DNA of 64,000 nucleotides from NCBI RefSeq assembly GCF_015767275.1, contig NZ_JADWMY010000001.1, forward strand, positions 1,178,001-1,242,000, in the 5' to 3' direction. The translations under genes were made by a program, and so were the position numbers. Position 1 is the first letter of the stretch, and every line of letters begins with the position of its first letter. Positions 37,101 through 45,602 of this stretch are shown one piece after another. The notes beneath the pieces were generated by a model. That model was not told where the DNA came from, made no database searches, and was given only the letters and a program-made list of their open reading frames with translations. The stretch comes from Herbaspirillum sp. AP02 (lineage in GTDB: Bacteria > Pseudomonadota > Gammaproteobacteria > Burkholderiales > Burkholderiaceae_D).

Positions 37101-38160
37101 GCGCCAGATCGAGTTCCATGGCGGGCGCGGCACCCTGCGCGCGGGTGGCAAGATCCAGCTCGGCGCCGACAATCCCGACCTCAACGCCACCCTCACCGCC
37201 GATCACCTGGAGCTCTTCGCCAGTCCCGACCGGCAATTGATGCTCTCCGGCGAAGGCAAGATCAGCAACGTCAACGAACAATTGCGCGTGGACGGCAAGT
37301 TCATCGTCGACCGTGGGCTGTTCGACCTGCCCAAGAGCAGCGCGCCCAAGCTGGGGGACGACGTGGTCATCGTCAGTCGCAGCGGCAGGAACCGCGTCGG
37401 CGCGGCCGCCTCTTCGCAGCAGAAGCTGGAAGCCGCGACCGAAAAGCCGGCCAGCAAGTTCGCACCGGTCATCAACCTGGCGGTCGACCTGGGCAATGAC
37501 TTCCGCTTCCGCGGCAGTGGCGCCGACCTGCTGCTGCGCGGCGACATGATGGTGCGCAGCGAACCGCTCTCCCCGCTGCGCGCCACCGGTACCATCAACG
37601 TGGCCGAGGGCAGCTATGAAGCCTTTGGCACCAAGCTCAACATCGAGCGGGGCATCATCAACTTCCAGGGGCCGATCGCCAATCCCAACATCAACATCCT
37701 GGCCATGCGCCGCAACCAGGACGTCGAGGCCGGTGTCTCGGTGACCGGCAATGCCAACCAGCCGCGCGTGCAACTGGTGTCCGAACCCAACGTCCCGGAC
37801 GATGAAAAGCTGTCCTGGATGATGTTCGGCCACGGCACCGACAGCTCCAACATCGGCCAGCGCAATGCCAGCAGCCAGGCCCTGGCGCTGGTGGGCAACA
37901 TGGGCGGCAAGCGCATCGCCAAGGACATCGGGCTGGACCAGTTCAGCATCGGCTCCAGCGAATCGGGGCTGACCGACGATCAGGTGGTCAACCTGGGCAA
38001 GGCCATCACCCAGAAGATCACGCTGGGCTACGAGCAAAGCCTGCAGGGCGCCGCCAGCGTCGCCAAGGCCACCTGGCAGATTTCGCGGCGCTGGTCGGTG
38101 GTCGCCCGTGCCGGCACCATCAATGGCCTGAACATTCTTTTCAGCCGGCGCTACGACTAG
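34111..38160 (+). CDS. tamB: TamB, inner-membrane anchored translocation/assembly protein
   Basis: 1349 aa. A Lys/Arg-rich N terminus and a single membrane helix (about residues 32-56) are followed by a long beta-rich periplasmic part predicted to form a hydrophobic groove. The C-terminal DUF490/TamB domain (about 1000-1349) ends in NGLNILFSRRYD. It bridges inner and outer membranes by contacting TamA. Ala/Leu/Asp/Gly-rich repeat-like composition is normal for the AsmA-like superfamily. Length is typical. Confidence 0.94.
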   Translation: MSDQPQASQDSSSPPEPPQGSRRSRKRAGSMRRAGRVLAWSGGTLALLLLATAGTILYALKTESGARLLWNGAVKALDGKLSGQLLGGTVADGLRLRALHYQDEQRILDIDSIDARWHLAALQRKFSIDYLRVGSVQLKQQPSPSEPTTLPSSLEIPLAVEIGEISLGHLSLTQGTSTTELSDLKLHGSSDGVQHTLVLDRLVTPYGQATALLHLNGKRPFAIGGGLELAGAYQQGELKEQYQLAAQLSGSLEELGIALTAGGDKLKGNADIVATPFAAVPLKRARVDLQHLNPQAFNVAAPAADLNLRADLAPPAGLPANAPLQVAGRVDITNARPGSLDQQLLPLLSASADLQLDLQQQTLSRLDIRLPRNARIEGGGQFRPGSTEPGKESPMAGQFKLRVSELDLSQIHRQVRPTRLSGPVDVTLAPDAQQLLLTLQDSALKLHVDTVIGAERVQVREASLTAGKSRLETAGTLQTVGAMDYAFKGRLLDFDPTAVLQAVTPPPVNKGRRTSSSAPSQPVRARINMDFDAAGALSPELKVKLGFRIHDSSYGDLPMSGRGDLQLAGTRLLPSKANLQVAGNTLDLDGSFGKAGDKLRLKVDAPQLARLGYGLSGLLRLDGTVSGTRQRPDVVASFQAEQLQFGAHKLHHLAGQSELHSNLAAGVASPDNRLALTLEGDGYSGPQATLSRLAIKLDGTYAKHALTLQAKGKLQEQTLDLSVGAHGQVTEKTKGHYGWAGSLDQFSNQGFPRIALASPLALDASADGIEAGSTRIEIDRTAIELKRLSYQQGRLASAGQVRALDLGRVLELMQQFSGTPAPVKTDLVLDSDWDFTLAERASGYLQIARKSGDVRVTTSAGEATLGLSELKLRSDFQGEQMRVSGRVDAARIGSLDLGGEVGLRRIDQLLTLDAASPLNLKARLDVPQLKRVGDLIGPQLSLNGKLSADLNAAGTLGQPSLSGAINGDNLAVTEFDQGIQLKDGIVRIVMDSNVIELRQIEFHGGRGTLRAGGKIQLGADNPDLNATLTADHLELFASPDRQLMLSGEGKISNVNEQLRVDGKFIVDRGLFDLPKSSAPKLGDDVVIVSRSGRNRVGAAASSQQKLEAATEKPASKFAPVINLAVDLGNDFRFRGSGADLLLRGDMMVRSEPLSPLRATGTINVAEGSYEAFGTKLNIERGIINFQGPIANPNINILAMRRNQDVEAGVSVTGNANQPRVQLVSEPNVPDDEKLSWMMFGHGTDSSNIGQRNASSQALALVGNMGGKRIAKDIGLDQFSIGSSESGLTDDQVVNLGKAITQKITLGYEQSLQGAASVAKATWQISRRWSVVARAGTINGLNILFSRRYD

Positions 38161-38175
38161 GAGCGCAAAAGCCAC

Positions 38176-38200
38176 GGAAAGCACGCCGAGCGTGCTTTCC
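38176..38200 (+). terminator. Perfect hairpin after tamB
   Basis: GGAAAGCACGC-CGA-GCGTGCTTTCC, an 11-bp perfect stem 15 bp past the tamB stop. A second palindrome, CTTCCCC-TT-GGGGAAG, follows near 38212-38227. Neither has a U tract, but the position suggests transcript ending or 3'-end protection. Confidence 0.5.
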
Positions 38201-38301
38201 GGCAGGCAAAGCTTCCCCTTGGGGAAGGGGAATCTGTTAATCTCCTCACAAGTTCAGGTATTCCCCGATAGCCGGTCCAGCAGGACTTCATAACAATGGC
38301 A

Positions 38302-38328
38302 CCGGGGAAAGGCCGTTTCCGGGGAAAG
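38302..38328 (+). repeat. Direct repeat over the ribosome site of the cyclase gene
   Basis: CCGGGGAAAG occurs at 38302-38311 and 38319-38328. The second copy is the ribosome-binding site, ending 4 bp before the ATG at 38333. The two copies offer alternative ribosome or RNA-protein docking. Confidence 0.6.
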
Positions 38329-38332
38329 CGAC

Positions 38333-39889
38333 ATGCCAGAACACAGAATCCAGCGCGCATCACGAACAGCCAAGCTGTTCGTGGTCGTGGTCTGCCTGAT
38401 CATCCTGCTGCTGGAAGCATGGTCGGCCTGGCGCGCCTACGAGGTGGCGCTGGACGAAGCCACCCGCGACGCCTCCAACATGGCCCTGGCACTGACCCAG
38501 CAGGCCGACCAGACCTTCAAGGAAGTCGACGTGGTGCTGCTCGGCGTGCAGGAGCATCTCGACTACGACGGTACCAAGAGCGCCGGGCGGCAGCGTACCC
38601 ACGATTTCATGGTCACCTCGGTTGCAGCGGTACCGCAACTGGCCATGCTGATGGTGTACGACGAAACCGGGCTGGCCGTCGGCACCTCCCAGGCCACCCT
38701 GGAACACCGCTATATCCAGGACGATTACTTCCTTCACCATCAGCGCCTGCGCACCAACCACGCCTATCTCGGCAAGCCCATGCGCAGCCGCGTCAGTGGT
38801 CAGTGGGTGGTCACCATGAGCCGACGCATCAATCACCCCGACGGCAGCTTCGCCGGCGTGGTGGTGGCCGACATCGACCTGTCGCACTTCCAGCGTTACT
38901 ACGAACAGTTTGCCATCGGCCGCAACGGCGCCATCCTGTTCGGCTTGAACGAAGGTACGGTGATCTACCGCCAACCGCTATTGAGCTATTCGATCGGCTT
39001 GGACATCTCCAAGTCGCTGCTACAGCAATACCTGACCAAGTCCGAACAGGGCTCCTTCGAGATGCGTTCACCGCGCGATGACATCGAGCGTCTGACCAGC
39101 TTCCAGCATTGCAACCTGTACCCCCTGTTCGTGGCCGTGGCGCTGGCCAAGGACGACATCCTGGAAGACTGGTCGCGCCGGGTCTGGATACGCGGCATTG
39201 CCGTCCTGTTGCTGTTGATCGTCATCGGCTATGGCGGCAACCGGCTGGTGGCGCAGGTGGCTGGCCGCGAAACGGCGGAGCTGGAAGCCATCACCGCCCG
39301 TACCGAACTGGAGCGTCTCTACCGAACCCTGGAAGCGCAGTCGCAGAAGGATGGCCTGACCGATGTCTTCAACCGCCGCTACTTCGATGCCGCGCTCACG
39401 GCCGAACTGGCACGCCTGAACCGCTCCGGCGAATCGCTCTCGCTGATCATGGTGGACGTGGACCATTTCAAGCGCTACAACGACACCTATGGCCATGCCG
39501 CCGGTGATATCTGTCTCAAGCAGGTGGCTGCCGCCCTCAATGGCGTAGCGCGCCGCCAGGGTGACATCGTGGCCCGCTATGGCGGCGAGGAATTCGCCCT
39601 GATCCTGCCCAACTGCAATGCCGCCAGCGCGGCCGCCATTTCCGGTCGGCTGGTGCAGGCCGTACGGGCATTGCGCATTCCCCACGAGGGCAGCCCGGTG
39701 GGCCAGGTCACCATCAGCGTGGGGGCGGCCAGTCTGGCCAGCGGCAAGGGTGCGCAGGTCGATGCCCGCGACCTGATCGACAGTGCCGATGCCGCGCTCT
39801 ATCGCGCCAAGGAACAGGGCCGTGACCGTGCCATCCAGCATGAGTATCCACGCCTGACCCTGCTCTCAGACCATACCGGATCGAGGTGA
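38333..39889 (+). CDS. Membrane diguanylate cyclase with Cache-type sensor (paralogue)
   Basis: 518 aa. Same plan as the protein at 15726-17285: membrane helix (about 15-33), periplasmic dCache-like sensor (about 45-285, with DDYFLHHQ and GQWVVTMSRRINHPDGSF), second helix (about 290-312), coiled coil, GGDEF. The active site is GGEEF with RQGD five residues upstream as intact inhibitory site. ATG at 38333 with GGGGAAAG upstream. The sensors differ in several loop residues, so the paralogues may respond to different signals. A small gene follows with near-zero spacing. Confidence 0.92.
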   Translation: MPEHRIQRASRTAKLFVVVVCLIILLLEAWSAWRAYEVALDEATRDASNMALALTQQADQTFKEVDVVLLGVQEHLDYDGTKSAGRQRTHDFMVTSVAAVPQLAMLMVYDETGLAVGTSQATLEHRYIQDDYFLHHQRLRTNHAYLGKPMRSRVSGQWVVTMSRRINHPDGSFAGVVVADIDLSHFQRYYEQFAIGRNGAILFGLNEGTVIYRQPLLSYSIGLDISKSLLQQYLTKSEQGSFEMRSPRDDIERLTSFQHCNLYPLFVAVALAKDDILEDWSRRVWIRGIAVLLLLIVIGYGGNRLVAQVAGRETAELEAITARTELERLYRTLEAQSQKDGLTDVFNRRYFDAALTAELARLNRSGESLSLIMVDVDHFKRYNDTYGHAAGDICLKQVAAALNGVARRQGDIVARYGGEEFALILPNCNAASAAAISGRLVQAVRALRIPHEGSPVGQVTISVGAASLASGKGAQVDARDLIDSADAALYRAKEQGRDRAIQHEYPRLTLLSDHTGSR

Positions 39890-39891
39890 TC

Positions 39892-40227
39892 ATGCGTTGC
39901 CTGATCCGCTATCAACTGCGCGAGGAAGAACTGCCGTCCCATCATGAGTTCAATGCCGAGCACCCCGATACCGACCAGGTGATCCAGCATCTCACCGAGT
40001 TCCTGCATCCCGAAGTGATGTTCGAATTCCTTCCCGTGCAGCCCGGCGCCCGGGACGGCATCACCCAGTTGCGCGACCGCATGGCCCATGCACGTGACTA
40101 CCTGGAACAGTATTGCGGACTGAAAAGCCTCGCCTACATGGTCCTCCCCGAGGGTGCATCCTCGGCCCAGGGGAAATGGACGACCCTGCTGCTGGGTGGC
40201 AGTGAGCCGACGACCGTCAGCCCCTAA
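39892..40227 (+). CDS. Small protein translated with the diguanylate cyclase, unknown
   Basis: About 111 aa; the ATG at 39892 is 2 bp past the cyclase stop and uses the GAGG in GAGGTGATC as ribosome site. A GTG at 39886 overlapping the stop is an alternative. The protein is acidic in the middle (EEELPSHHEFNAEHPDTD) with predicted alpha/beta structure; no signal peptide or membrane segment. Tight coupling suggests it serves the cyclase or c-di-GMP response. Family not recognised. Confidence 0.66.
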   Translation: MRCLIRYQLREEELPSHHEFNAEHPDTDQVIQHLTEFLHPEVMFEFLPVQPGARDGITQLRDRMAHARDYLEQYCGLKSLAYMVLPEGASSAQGKWTTLLLGGSEPTTVSP

Positions 40228-40239
40228 GACCCGCCCGAC

Positions 40240-40260
40240 TGCGGCTAATTGTCGCACCCA
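40240..40260. promoter_or_regulatory. Shared inverted-repeat motif upstream of TonB receptor 1
   Basis: TGCGGC-TAATT-GTCGCA followed by CCCA, 167 bp before the receptor start. The same pattern (TGCGAC-CAATT-GTCGCA-CCCA) occurs at 51363-51383 upstream of the other TonB receptor locus. Probably a common operator or a dispersed repeat. Confidence 0.5.
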
Positions 40261-40427
40261 AGCCCTTCTGACATCTCCCAAAACCAGTCGCAAAGCCTTT
40301 ACTGGCGCGGCTTTCACATCTTCAACACTGCATTTCCGCCAGATTCACGCCAGCCCCAGTCCGACCCCGTGCGTTGTTAGAATCGGCCGCGCTCCGATTT
40401 CTTTACTTCCTGCAGGCATGCCCTGGC

Positions 40428-42629
40428 ATGTCCGCTCAGACTGCGACGATGACCACGACCACACCACAGCGCCGGGGTAGCCCCGGCCACCAGCAGCGTT
40501 CCCAATTTCACCTGGCACTGCCTCTGCTATGCCTGGCAGCCGGTGCTCAGGCACAGTCCGTGGCGCCCACAGCGGCACAACAGAACGACGCCGCCCTGCC
40601 CACCATCTCGGTGAGCGCCAGCAGCACCGCGCCCTTGCAGAATCCGGTGAGTACCGGTTCCAACCTTGATCTGACGCCCCTGCAGATTCCCGCCAGCGTG
40701 AGCGTGATCGACCGTCGCCAGCTGGAAGAACGCGGCGACGCCAGCATCGTCGATGCCATCACCCGCGCCCCCGGCTACAGCAGCCTGGCGCATCCAGGCA
40801 ACAGTGGCAGTTCGCTGTCGGTGCGCGGTTTTACCGATACCACCTCGGTGATGCGCCTGTACGACGGCGTGCGCCAGTATGGCGGCGTCGGCGTGAGCTT
40901 CCCCTTCGACACCTGGAGCGTGGAGCGCATCGAAGTGCTGCGCGGGCCGGCCTCGGTGATCTATGGCGATGGCGCCATCGGTGGCGTGGTCAACGTGGTG
41001 CCAAAGAAACCTTCACGCGGCAAGATCGAAAATGAAGTCGAAGCCAGCATCGGCAGCCACAACACGGAGCGCCTGGGCCTGGGCAGTGGTGGCGCCATCA
41101 ACGACATGCTGTCCTACCGCGTGGACATCAGCGGTGACCGCTCCGATGGCTGGGTCGACCGCGGCTATTCCAACAACCTCAGTTTCTCCGGTGCGCTGCG
41201 GCTGGACGTCAATCCCGACCTGTTCGTGCAATTGAGCTACGCCCAGGGCCACCAGCGTCCCATGGCCTATTTCGGCACGCCGCTGATCAATGGCCAGCAG
41301 GTCGATGCGCTACGTGACAAGAACTTCAATGTCGGCGACGGCAACATCGACTACAAGGACCGTTGGGCGCAACTGGAAGCGCAATGGACGCCCAATGCCG
41401 ACACCACCGTGCGCACCCGCTTCTACCAGATCAATAGCGAGCGCAACTGGCGCAACGCCGAATCCTATGTCTACAACCCGGCCTCCGGGCTGGTCGACCG
41501 CAGCGGCGCCACCCAGATCCGGCATGACCAGTCGCAGACCGGCAACACCACCGACGCCACTTTCAAGGGCCATCTGCTGGGTCTGAGCAACCAGGTCTCG
41601 GTCGGCTTCGACATCAACTCCAGCAGCTTCACCCACACCAACAACACCTATGTGGGCAACTTCAGCAGCGTCAATCCCTACGACTTCGACCCCGGCGTCT
41701 ACGCCAGCGGCACCGGCATCCCGGCCTTCCGGCCGCGCTATCGCAACAGTGCCTCGCAGTATTCGGTCTTCTCCGAGGACAAGCTGGACCTGACCGAGCG
41801 CCTGAGCGTGCTGGCCGGCTTGCGCTTCGACCACGCCGACGTCTCCCGCAGCGATTTGATCAACAGCGCCAATGACTTCAGCCAGAGCTACGCCAACCTC
41901 GGCTGGCGCCTGGGCTCGGTGTATGCCATCACGCCGGAACTGTCCGTCTATGGCCAGTACGCCAAGGCCGCCGCGCCGGTGTCGGGCCTGCTCATGCTGA
42001 CCCAGTCCAACAGCCGCTTCGCCTTGTCCACCGGTCGCCAGGTGGAAGTGGGCGTCAAGCAGGTGTTCTGGAACAAGCGCGGCCAATGGACCCTGGCCCT
42101 CTACGACATCCGCAAGAACAACCTGGTCACCCGCGACCCGGCCAATGCCAGCCAGAGCATCCAGGTCGGCCAACAATCCTCGCGCGGCGTCGAAGCCAGC
42201 CTGTCGCTGGCACTGACCGATACCGTGAAGCTGGATGCCAACGCCACCGTGCTGCGGGCGCGCTTCGACGACTTCGCCGAAGCGGTGTCGGGCGTGGCTA
42301 TTTCGCGCAGCGGCAACGTCCCCACCAACGTGCCGGAACGGCTGGCCAACGTCTGGCTGGGCTGGGACTTCCTGCCCACCTGGACCGCCAGCGGCGGCCT
42401 GCAGTACGTGGGCGCGCGCTATGCCGACAACGCCAATACCCTCAAGCTGCCGGCCTACACCACTACCGACCTGGCCCTGCGCTGGAAGGCCACGCAAGCC
42501 ACCACCCTGACCCTGCGTGCCAACAACGTGTTCGACAAGCACTACTTCACCACCGCCTACTACACCAATACGCAGTGGCTGGTCGGACCGGGACGCGAGT
42601 TGCAGTTGAGCGTGAACCACCGCTTCTGA
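40428..42629 (+). CDS. TonB-dependent siderophore-type receptor 1
   Basis: 733-aa outer-membrane receptor. Signal peptide (about residues 22-43, ending AQAQS), TonB-box-like LPTISVSAS, plug domain (about 75-190, with VDAITRAPGYSS and GPASVIYGDGAIGGVVNVV), then a 22-strand barrel ending in LSVNHRF. It belongs to the FhuA/FoxA-like siderophore receptors. The start at 40428 is preferred over an upstream extension without signal features; an ATG at 40449 is also possible. It overlaps functionally with the PepSY gene 3 bp downstream. No Fur box was recognised upstream. Confidence 0.9.
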   Translation: MSAQTATMTTTTPQRRGSPGHQQRSQFHLALPLLCLAAGAQAQSVAPTAAQQNDAALPTISVSASSTAPLQNPVSTGSNLDLTPLQIPASVSVIDRRQLEERGDASIVDAITRAPGYSSLAHPGNSGSSLSVRGFTDTTSVMRLYDGVRQYGGVGVSFPFDTWSVERIEVLRGPASVIYGDGAIGGVVNVVPKKPSRGKIENEVEASIGSHNTERLGLGSGGAINDMLSYRVDISGDRSDGWVDRGYSNNLSFSGALRLDVNPDLFVQLSYAQGHQRPMAYFGTPLINGQQVDALRDKNFNVGDGNIDYKDRWAQLEAQWTPNADTTVRTRFYQINSERNWRNAESYVYNPASGLVDRSGATQIRHDQSQTGNTTDATFKGHLLGLSNQVSVGFDINSSSFTHTNNTYVGNFSSVNPYDFDPGVYASGTGIPAFRPRYRNSASQYSVFSEDKLDLTERLSVLAGLRFDHADVSRSDLINSANDFSQSYANLGWRLGSVYAITPELSVYGQYAKAAAPVSGLLMLTQSNSRFALSTGRQVEVGVKQVFWNKRGQWTLALYDIRKNNLVTRDPANASQSIQVGQQSSRGVEASLSLALTDTVKLDANATVLRARFDDFAEAVSGVAISRSGNVPTNVPERLANVWLGWDFLPTWTASGGLQYVGARYADNANTLKLPAYTTTDLALRWKATQATTLTLRANNVFDKHYFTTAYYTNTQWLVGPGRELQLSVNHRF

Positions 42630-42632
42630 TCG

Positions 42633-44138
42633 ATGGTGGCGACTTCCTGGCCGGCGCGCCTGCGCCGCTGGACCTACCTGACCCACCGCTGGTGCGGCGT
42701 GGCAGGCTGCCTGCTGATGGCCCTGTGGTTCGCCAGCGGCGTGGTGATGCTGTTCGTCGGCTATCCCAAGCTCACGCCCTGGGACAGGCTGGCGGCCCTC
42801 CCTGCGCTGGAAGCCGGCAGCAAGCTGCAGGGACCACCCCCGCAGGCGCGTGCCGGCGCACTGGTGCTCAACGCCGCCAGTGGCCAGCCGCGTTATCTGC
42901 TACGCAGGGAGGATGGCAGCCTGCTATCGCTGGATGCAGCTTCCGGAGCGGCGCAAGCGCAATTCGACCGCGATGCCGCGCTGCGCGCGGCACGCCTGTT
43001 CCGTCCGGGTGCCGAGGCCCATTACCTGGGCCAGTTGCACGAAGACCGCTGGACCCATGCCCGGTCGCTGGACGCGCATCGACCAATGCACCAGATCATG
43101 CTGGACGATGCCGCCCACACCCTGGTCTACGTCTCCTCGCATAGCGGCGAAGTGGTGATGCAGGCGACCCGCCTGCAACGCGGCTGGAACTATGTCGGCG
43201 CCTGGCTGCACTGGCTCTACGTCTTCAAGGACCAGCCGGTCGATCCGGTCTGGACCTGGACCGTGATTGCGCTCTCGGCCGGCTGCGTGCTGGTGGCCTG
43301 CAGCGGCATCGTGGTGGGACTGTGGCGCTGGCGCTTCGGCCGGCCCTACAAGTCCGGCTCGCACTCACCCTTCACGCCCGGCTGGATGCGCTGGCATCAC
43401 CTGCTCGGCCTGGGTTTCGCGGCCATCACCCTGACCTGGATCTTCAGCGGCCTGATGTCGATGAACCCGCTGGGCATCTTCTCGGCCGCGCAACGGCCCG
43501 ACCTGGCGCGCTATGCCGCGGTGCCGGCACAAGGCGGCCTGCTGGCGGCCCCTACCGACGCCATCCTGCAAAGCCTGGCCGAGAGCGGGTTCCGCCCGGT
43601 GGAACTGGAATGGCTGACGCTGGCCGGCCAGCCCTTCGTACTGGCCCGCGACGCGCATGACGGCACGCGCCTGGTACTGGCGGCCGATGCGCAGGGGCAG
43701 CGCCTGCTGGTGGCGCAGCATTGGTCTCGCGCCACGCTGGAACAGGCCGGTACCCGGCTGATGTCCGCACCGCTGGTGGCGGTGGAGCGCATGGATCATT
43801 ACGACGCCTATTACTATCGCCGCGACAGCGAGGCCATGATGGGGGGCGCGCAACGACAGTTGCCCGTGCTTAGACTGAGGTTTGCCGATGCCGGTCATAC
43901 CCTGGTCTACCTCAACCTGCAAAGCGGCCAGGTCGAAATGAGCGCAGACCGCGCCCAGCGCATCGGGCGCTGGCTGTTCAGCCTGCTGCATAGCTGGGAC
44001 CTGGGGCCGATGCTGGCCGCGGGCTGGTTGCGTGAGGCTGTGTTGATCCTGCTGAGCCTCGGCGGGCTGGCCTTGTCCGGCAGTGGCGTGGTGATCGGCT
44101 GGCGGCGGCTGCGCCGCAAGTTCGGCGCCCGCGCCTGA
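42633..44138 (+). CDS. PepSY-associated inner-membrane protein (PiuB/FegB-like)
   Basis: 501 aa, with four clear membrane segments (about residues 22-43, 207-228, 250-275 and 454-478) and large periplasmic loops holding PepSY-type regions (GEVVMQATRLQRGWNYVGAWLHWLY contains the typical WHWLY-like block around residue 190). Such proteins next to TonB receptors are thought to act as siderophore reductases or uptake partners in the inner membrane. It starts 3 bp after the receptor stop, so translation is coupled. It ends 3 bp before the convergent ABC gene. Confidence 0.88.
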   Translation: MVATSWPARLRRWTYLTHRWCGVAGCLLMALWFASGVVMLFVGYPKLTPWDRLAALPALEAGSKLQGPPPQARAGALVLNAASGQPRYLLRREDGSLLSLDAASGAAQAQFDRDAALRAARLFRPGAEAHYLGQLHEDRWTHARSLDAHRPMHQIMLDDAAHTLVYVSSHSGEVVMQATRLQRGWNYVGAWLHWLYVFKDQPVDPVWTWTVIALSAGCVLVACSGIVVGLWRWRFGRPYKSGSHSPFTPGWMRWHHLLGLGFAAITLTWIFSGLMSMNPLGIFSAAQRPDLARYAAVPAQGGLLAAPTDAILQSLAESGFRPVELEWLTLAGQPFVLARDAHDGTRLVLAADAQGQRLLVAQHWSRATLEQAGTRLMSAPLVAVERMDHYDAYYYRRDSEAMMGGAQRQLPVLRLRFADAGHTLVYLNLQSGQVEMSADRAQRIGRWLFSLLHSWDLGPMLAAGWLREAVLILLSLGGLALSGSGVVIGWRRLRRKFGARA

Positions 44139-44141
44139 GGG

Positions 44142-45602
44142 TCAGCTGCCCAGGCGTATCTGCCGGTCCGCCACGCAGCGCACGATATCGGCATCGTGCG
44201 TCACCAGCAGCACCGCACACCCCGCTGCCCTGGCCTCTTCCACCAAGAGGCTGATCACTTCCTGCTGGGTCAGCGGGTCCAGCCGCGAGGTGGGCTCGTC
44301 GGCAAAGATCAGCGTCGGTTTCATCAACAGCACCCGTGCCAATGCAATGCGCTGCAGTTCGCCACCCGATACCTGGCGCGGCAGGCGATCCAGCAGCCCG
44401 GTATCGACGCGCATGCGCGCCAGCAGCGCTTCCAGCCGGTTCCAGTCCAGCTGGTGCAGGCGCACCACGTCTTGCAGGGATTGGCGCAGGCTGACGGTGG
44501 GCGCAAAGGCCGCCGCCGGGTCCTGATAGATCTTCTGGAATGCCGTACCTGACAGACCAGGGGAGCGTGTAACTGTCCCCGTATCGGGCTTGAGCAGGCC
44601 CAGCAGGAGATTGCCGAAACTGGTCTTGCCCGCGCCGCTGGGACCGCTGATGGCCAGGATTTCACCGGCGTGGATGCGCGCACTGACATCGCTGAACAAC
44701 ACACGCTCGCCGAAGGCCTTGCCGACGCCGCTGATCTCGGCGATGACCCGGCCAGCGCGACCAGACGGTGCGGCCTGCGCTGGCACAGGCATTGGCCAGC
44801 AAGCCGGATCGGCCGCCAGCAGGCGCCGGGTATAGGTGTGCCGCGGCGCGGCCAGTACCGCCTCGGCCTCGCCCCGCTCCACCATGCGTCCCTCCAGCAT
44901 CACCGCCAGTTGTCCGCCCAGCGCCCGCGCCAGCCAGACGTCATGGGTGATGCACAAGAGGCTCATGCCCTCCTTGCGTGCCGCCTGCAGCAGGGCCAGC
45001 ACTTCGCCACGGCGGTCGGCATCCAGTCCTTTGGTGGGTTCGTCGATGATCAGCAACGGTGCGCCGGCCGCATGCGTGGCCAGGAACGCCACCCGCTGCG
45101 CCATGCCACCGGAGATCATGAAAGGATATTTGTCCGCCGCATCCTGCAGGCCCAGGCTGGCCAGCGCATCCAGCGCCGACGTCCGGGCATTGACGCGGGC
45201 AGCCCGCAGGCTGTCGTTCTGGCCATCGACGGCGGGCCGGCTGACCAGCTCATAGGTCTCGGCCACCTGCTGCACCACGGTCATGGTCGGGTCCAGCGCC
45301 AGCCAGGGTTCCTGTGGCAGCAGCGCGATGCGCCGGCCCCAGCCGGCCTGTCGCGGGACGACATCGGCAGCCTCGCCGGATTCGCCATCGATGCTGATGC
45401 GCCCGGTACAGCGCAGGTTGGCCGGCAGATGACCCATGACGGCCTGGGCCAGCAGCGACTTGCCGGAGCCACTCTCGCCCAGCAGGGTCAGCACGCCACC
45501 AGCCGGGATGGAAAAACTGATCGCATCGACCAGCACGTCCTCCCCGTGCAGCACCGCGAGGTCTTCTACGCACAGCGCCGGCACTGGCGCCAGCGCACTC
45601 AT
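44142..45602 (-). CDS. Fused dual ATPase of a peptide/nickel-type ABC importer
   Basis: 486 aa carrying two complete ABC ATPase domains, equivalent to DppD and DppF joined in one chain. Domain 1: Walker A GESGSGKS (residues 42-49), signature SGGMAQRV, Walker B LLIIDEPT. Domain 2: Walker A GPSGAGKT, signature SGGELQRI, Walker B LIFADEPT. All catalytic residues are intact. It powers the importer encoded immediately upstream (ATGA overlap with the permease gene). Last gene of the receptor-SBP-permease-permease-ATPase operon. Confidence 0.92.
   Translation of the reverse strand: MSALAPVPALCVEDLAVLHGEDVLVDAISFSIPAGGVLTLLGESGSGKSLLAQAVMGHLPANLRCTGRISIDGESGEAADVVPRQAGWGRRIALLPQEPWLALDPTMTVVQQVAETYELVSRPAVDGQNDSLRAARVNARTSALDALASLGLQDAADKYPFMISGGMAQRVAFLATHAAGAPLLIIDEPTKGLDADRRGEVLALLQAARKEGMSLLCITHDVWLARALGGQLAVMLEGRMVERGEAEAVLAAPRHTYTRRLLAADPACWPMPVPAQAAPSGRAGRVIAEISGVGKAFGERVLFSDVSARIHAGEILAISGPSGAGKTSFGNLLLGLLKPDTGTVTRSPGLSGTAFQKIYQDPAAAFAPTVSLRQSLQDVVRLHQLDWNRLEALLARMRVDTGLLDRLPRQVSGGELQRIALARVLLMKPTLIFADEPTSRLDPLTQQEVISLLVEEARAAGCAVLLVTHDADIVRCVADRQIRLGS

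Noticed and set aside
38161..38332. c-di-GMP (GEMM) riboswitch before the second cyclase
   Set aside because: Hairpins and repeats are present, but the conserved GEMM core bases are not.
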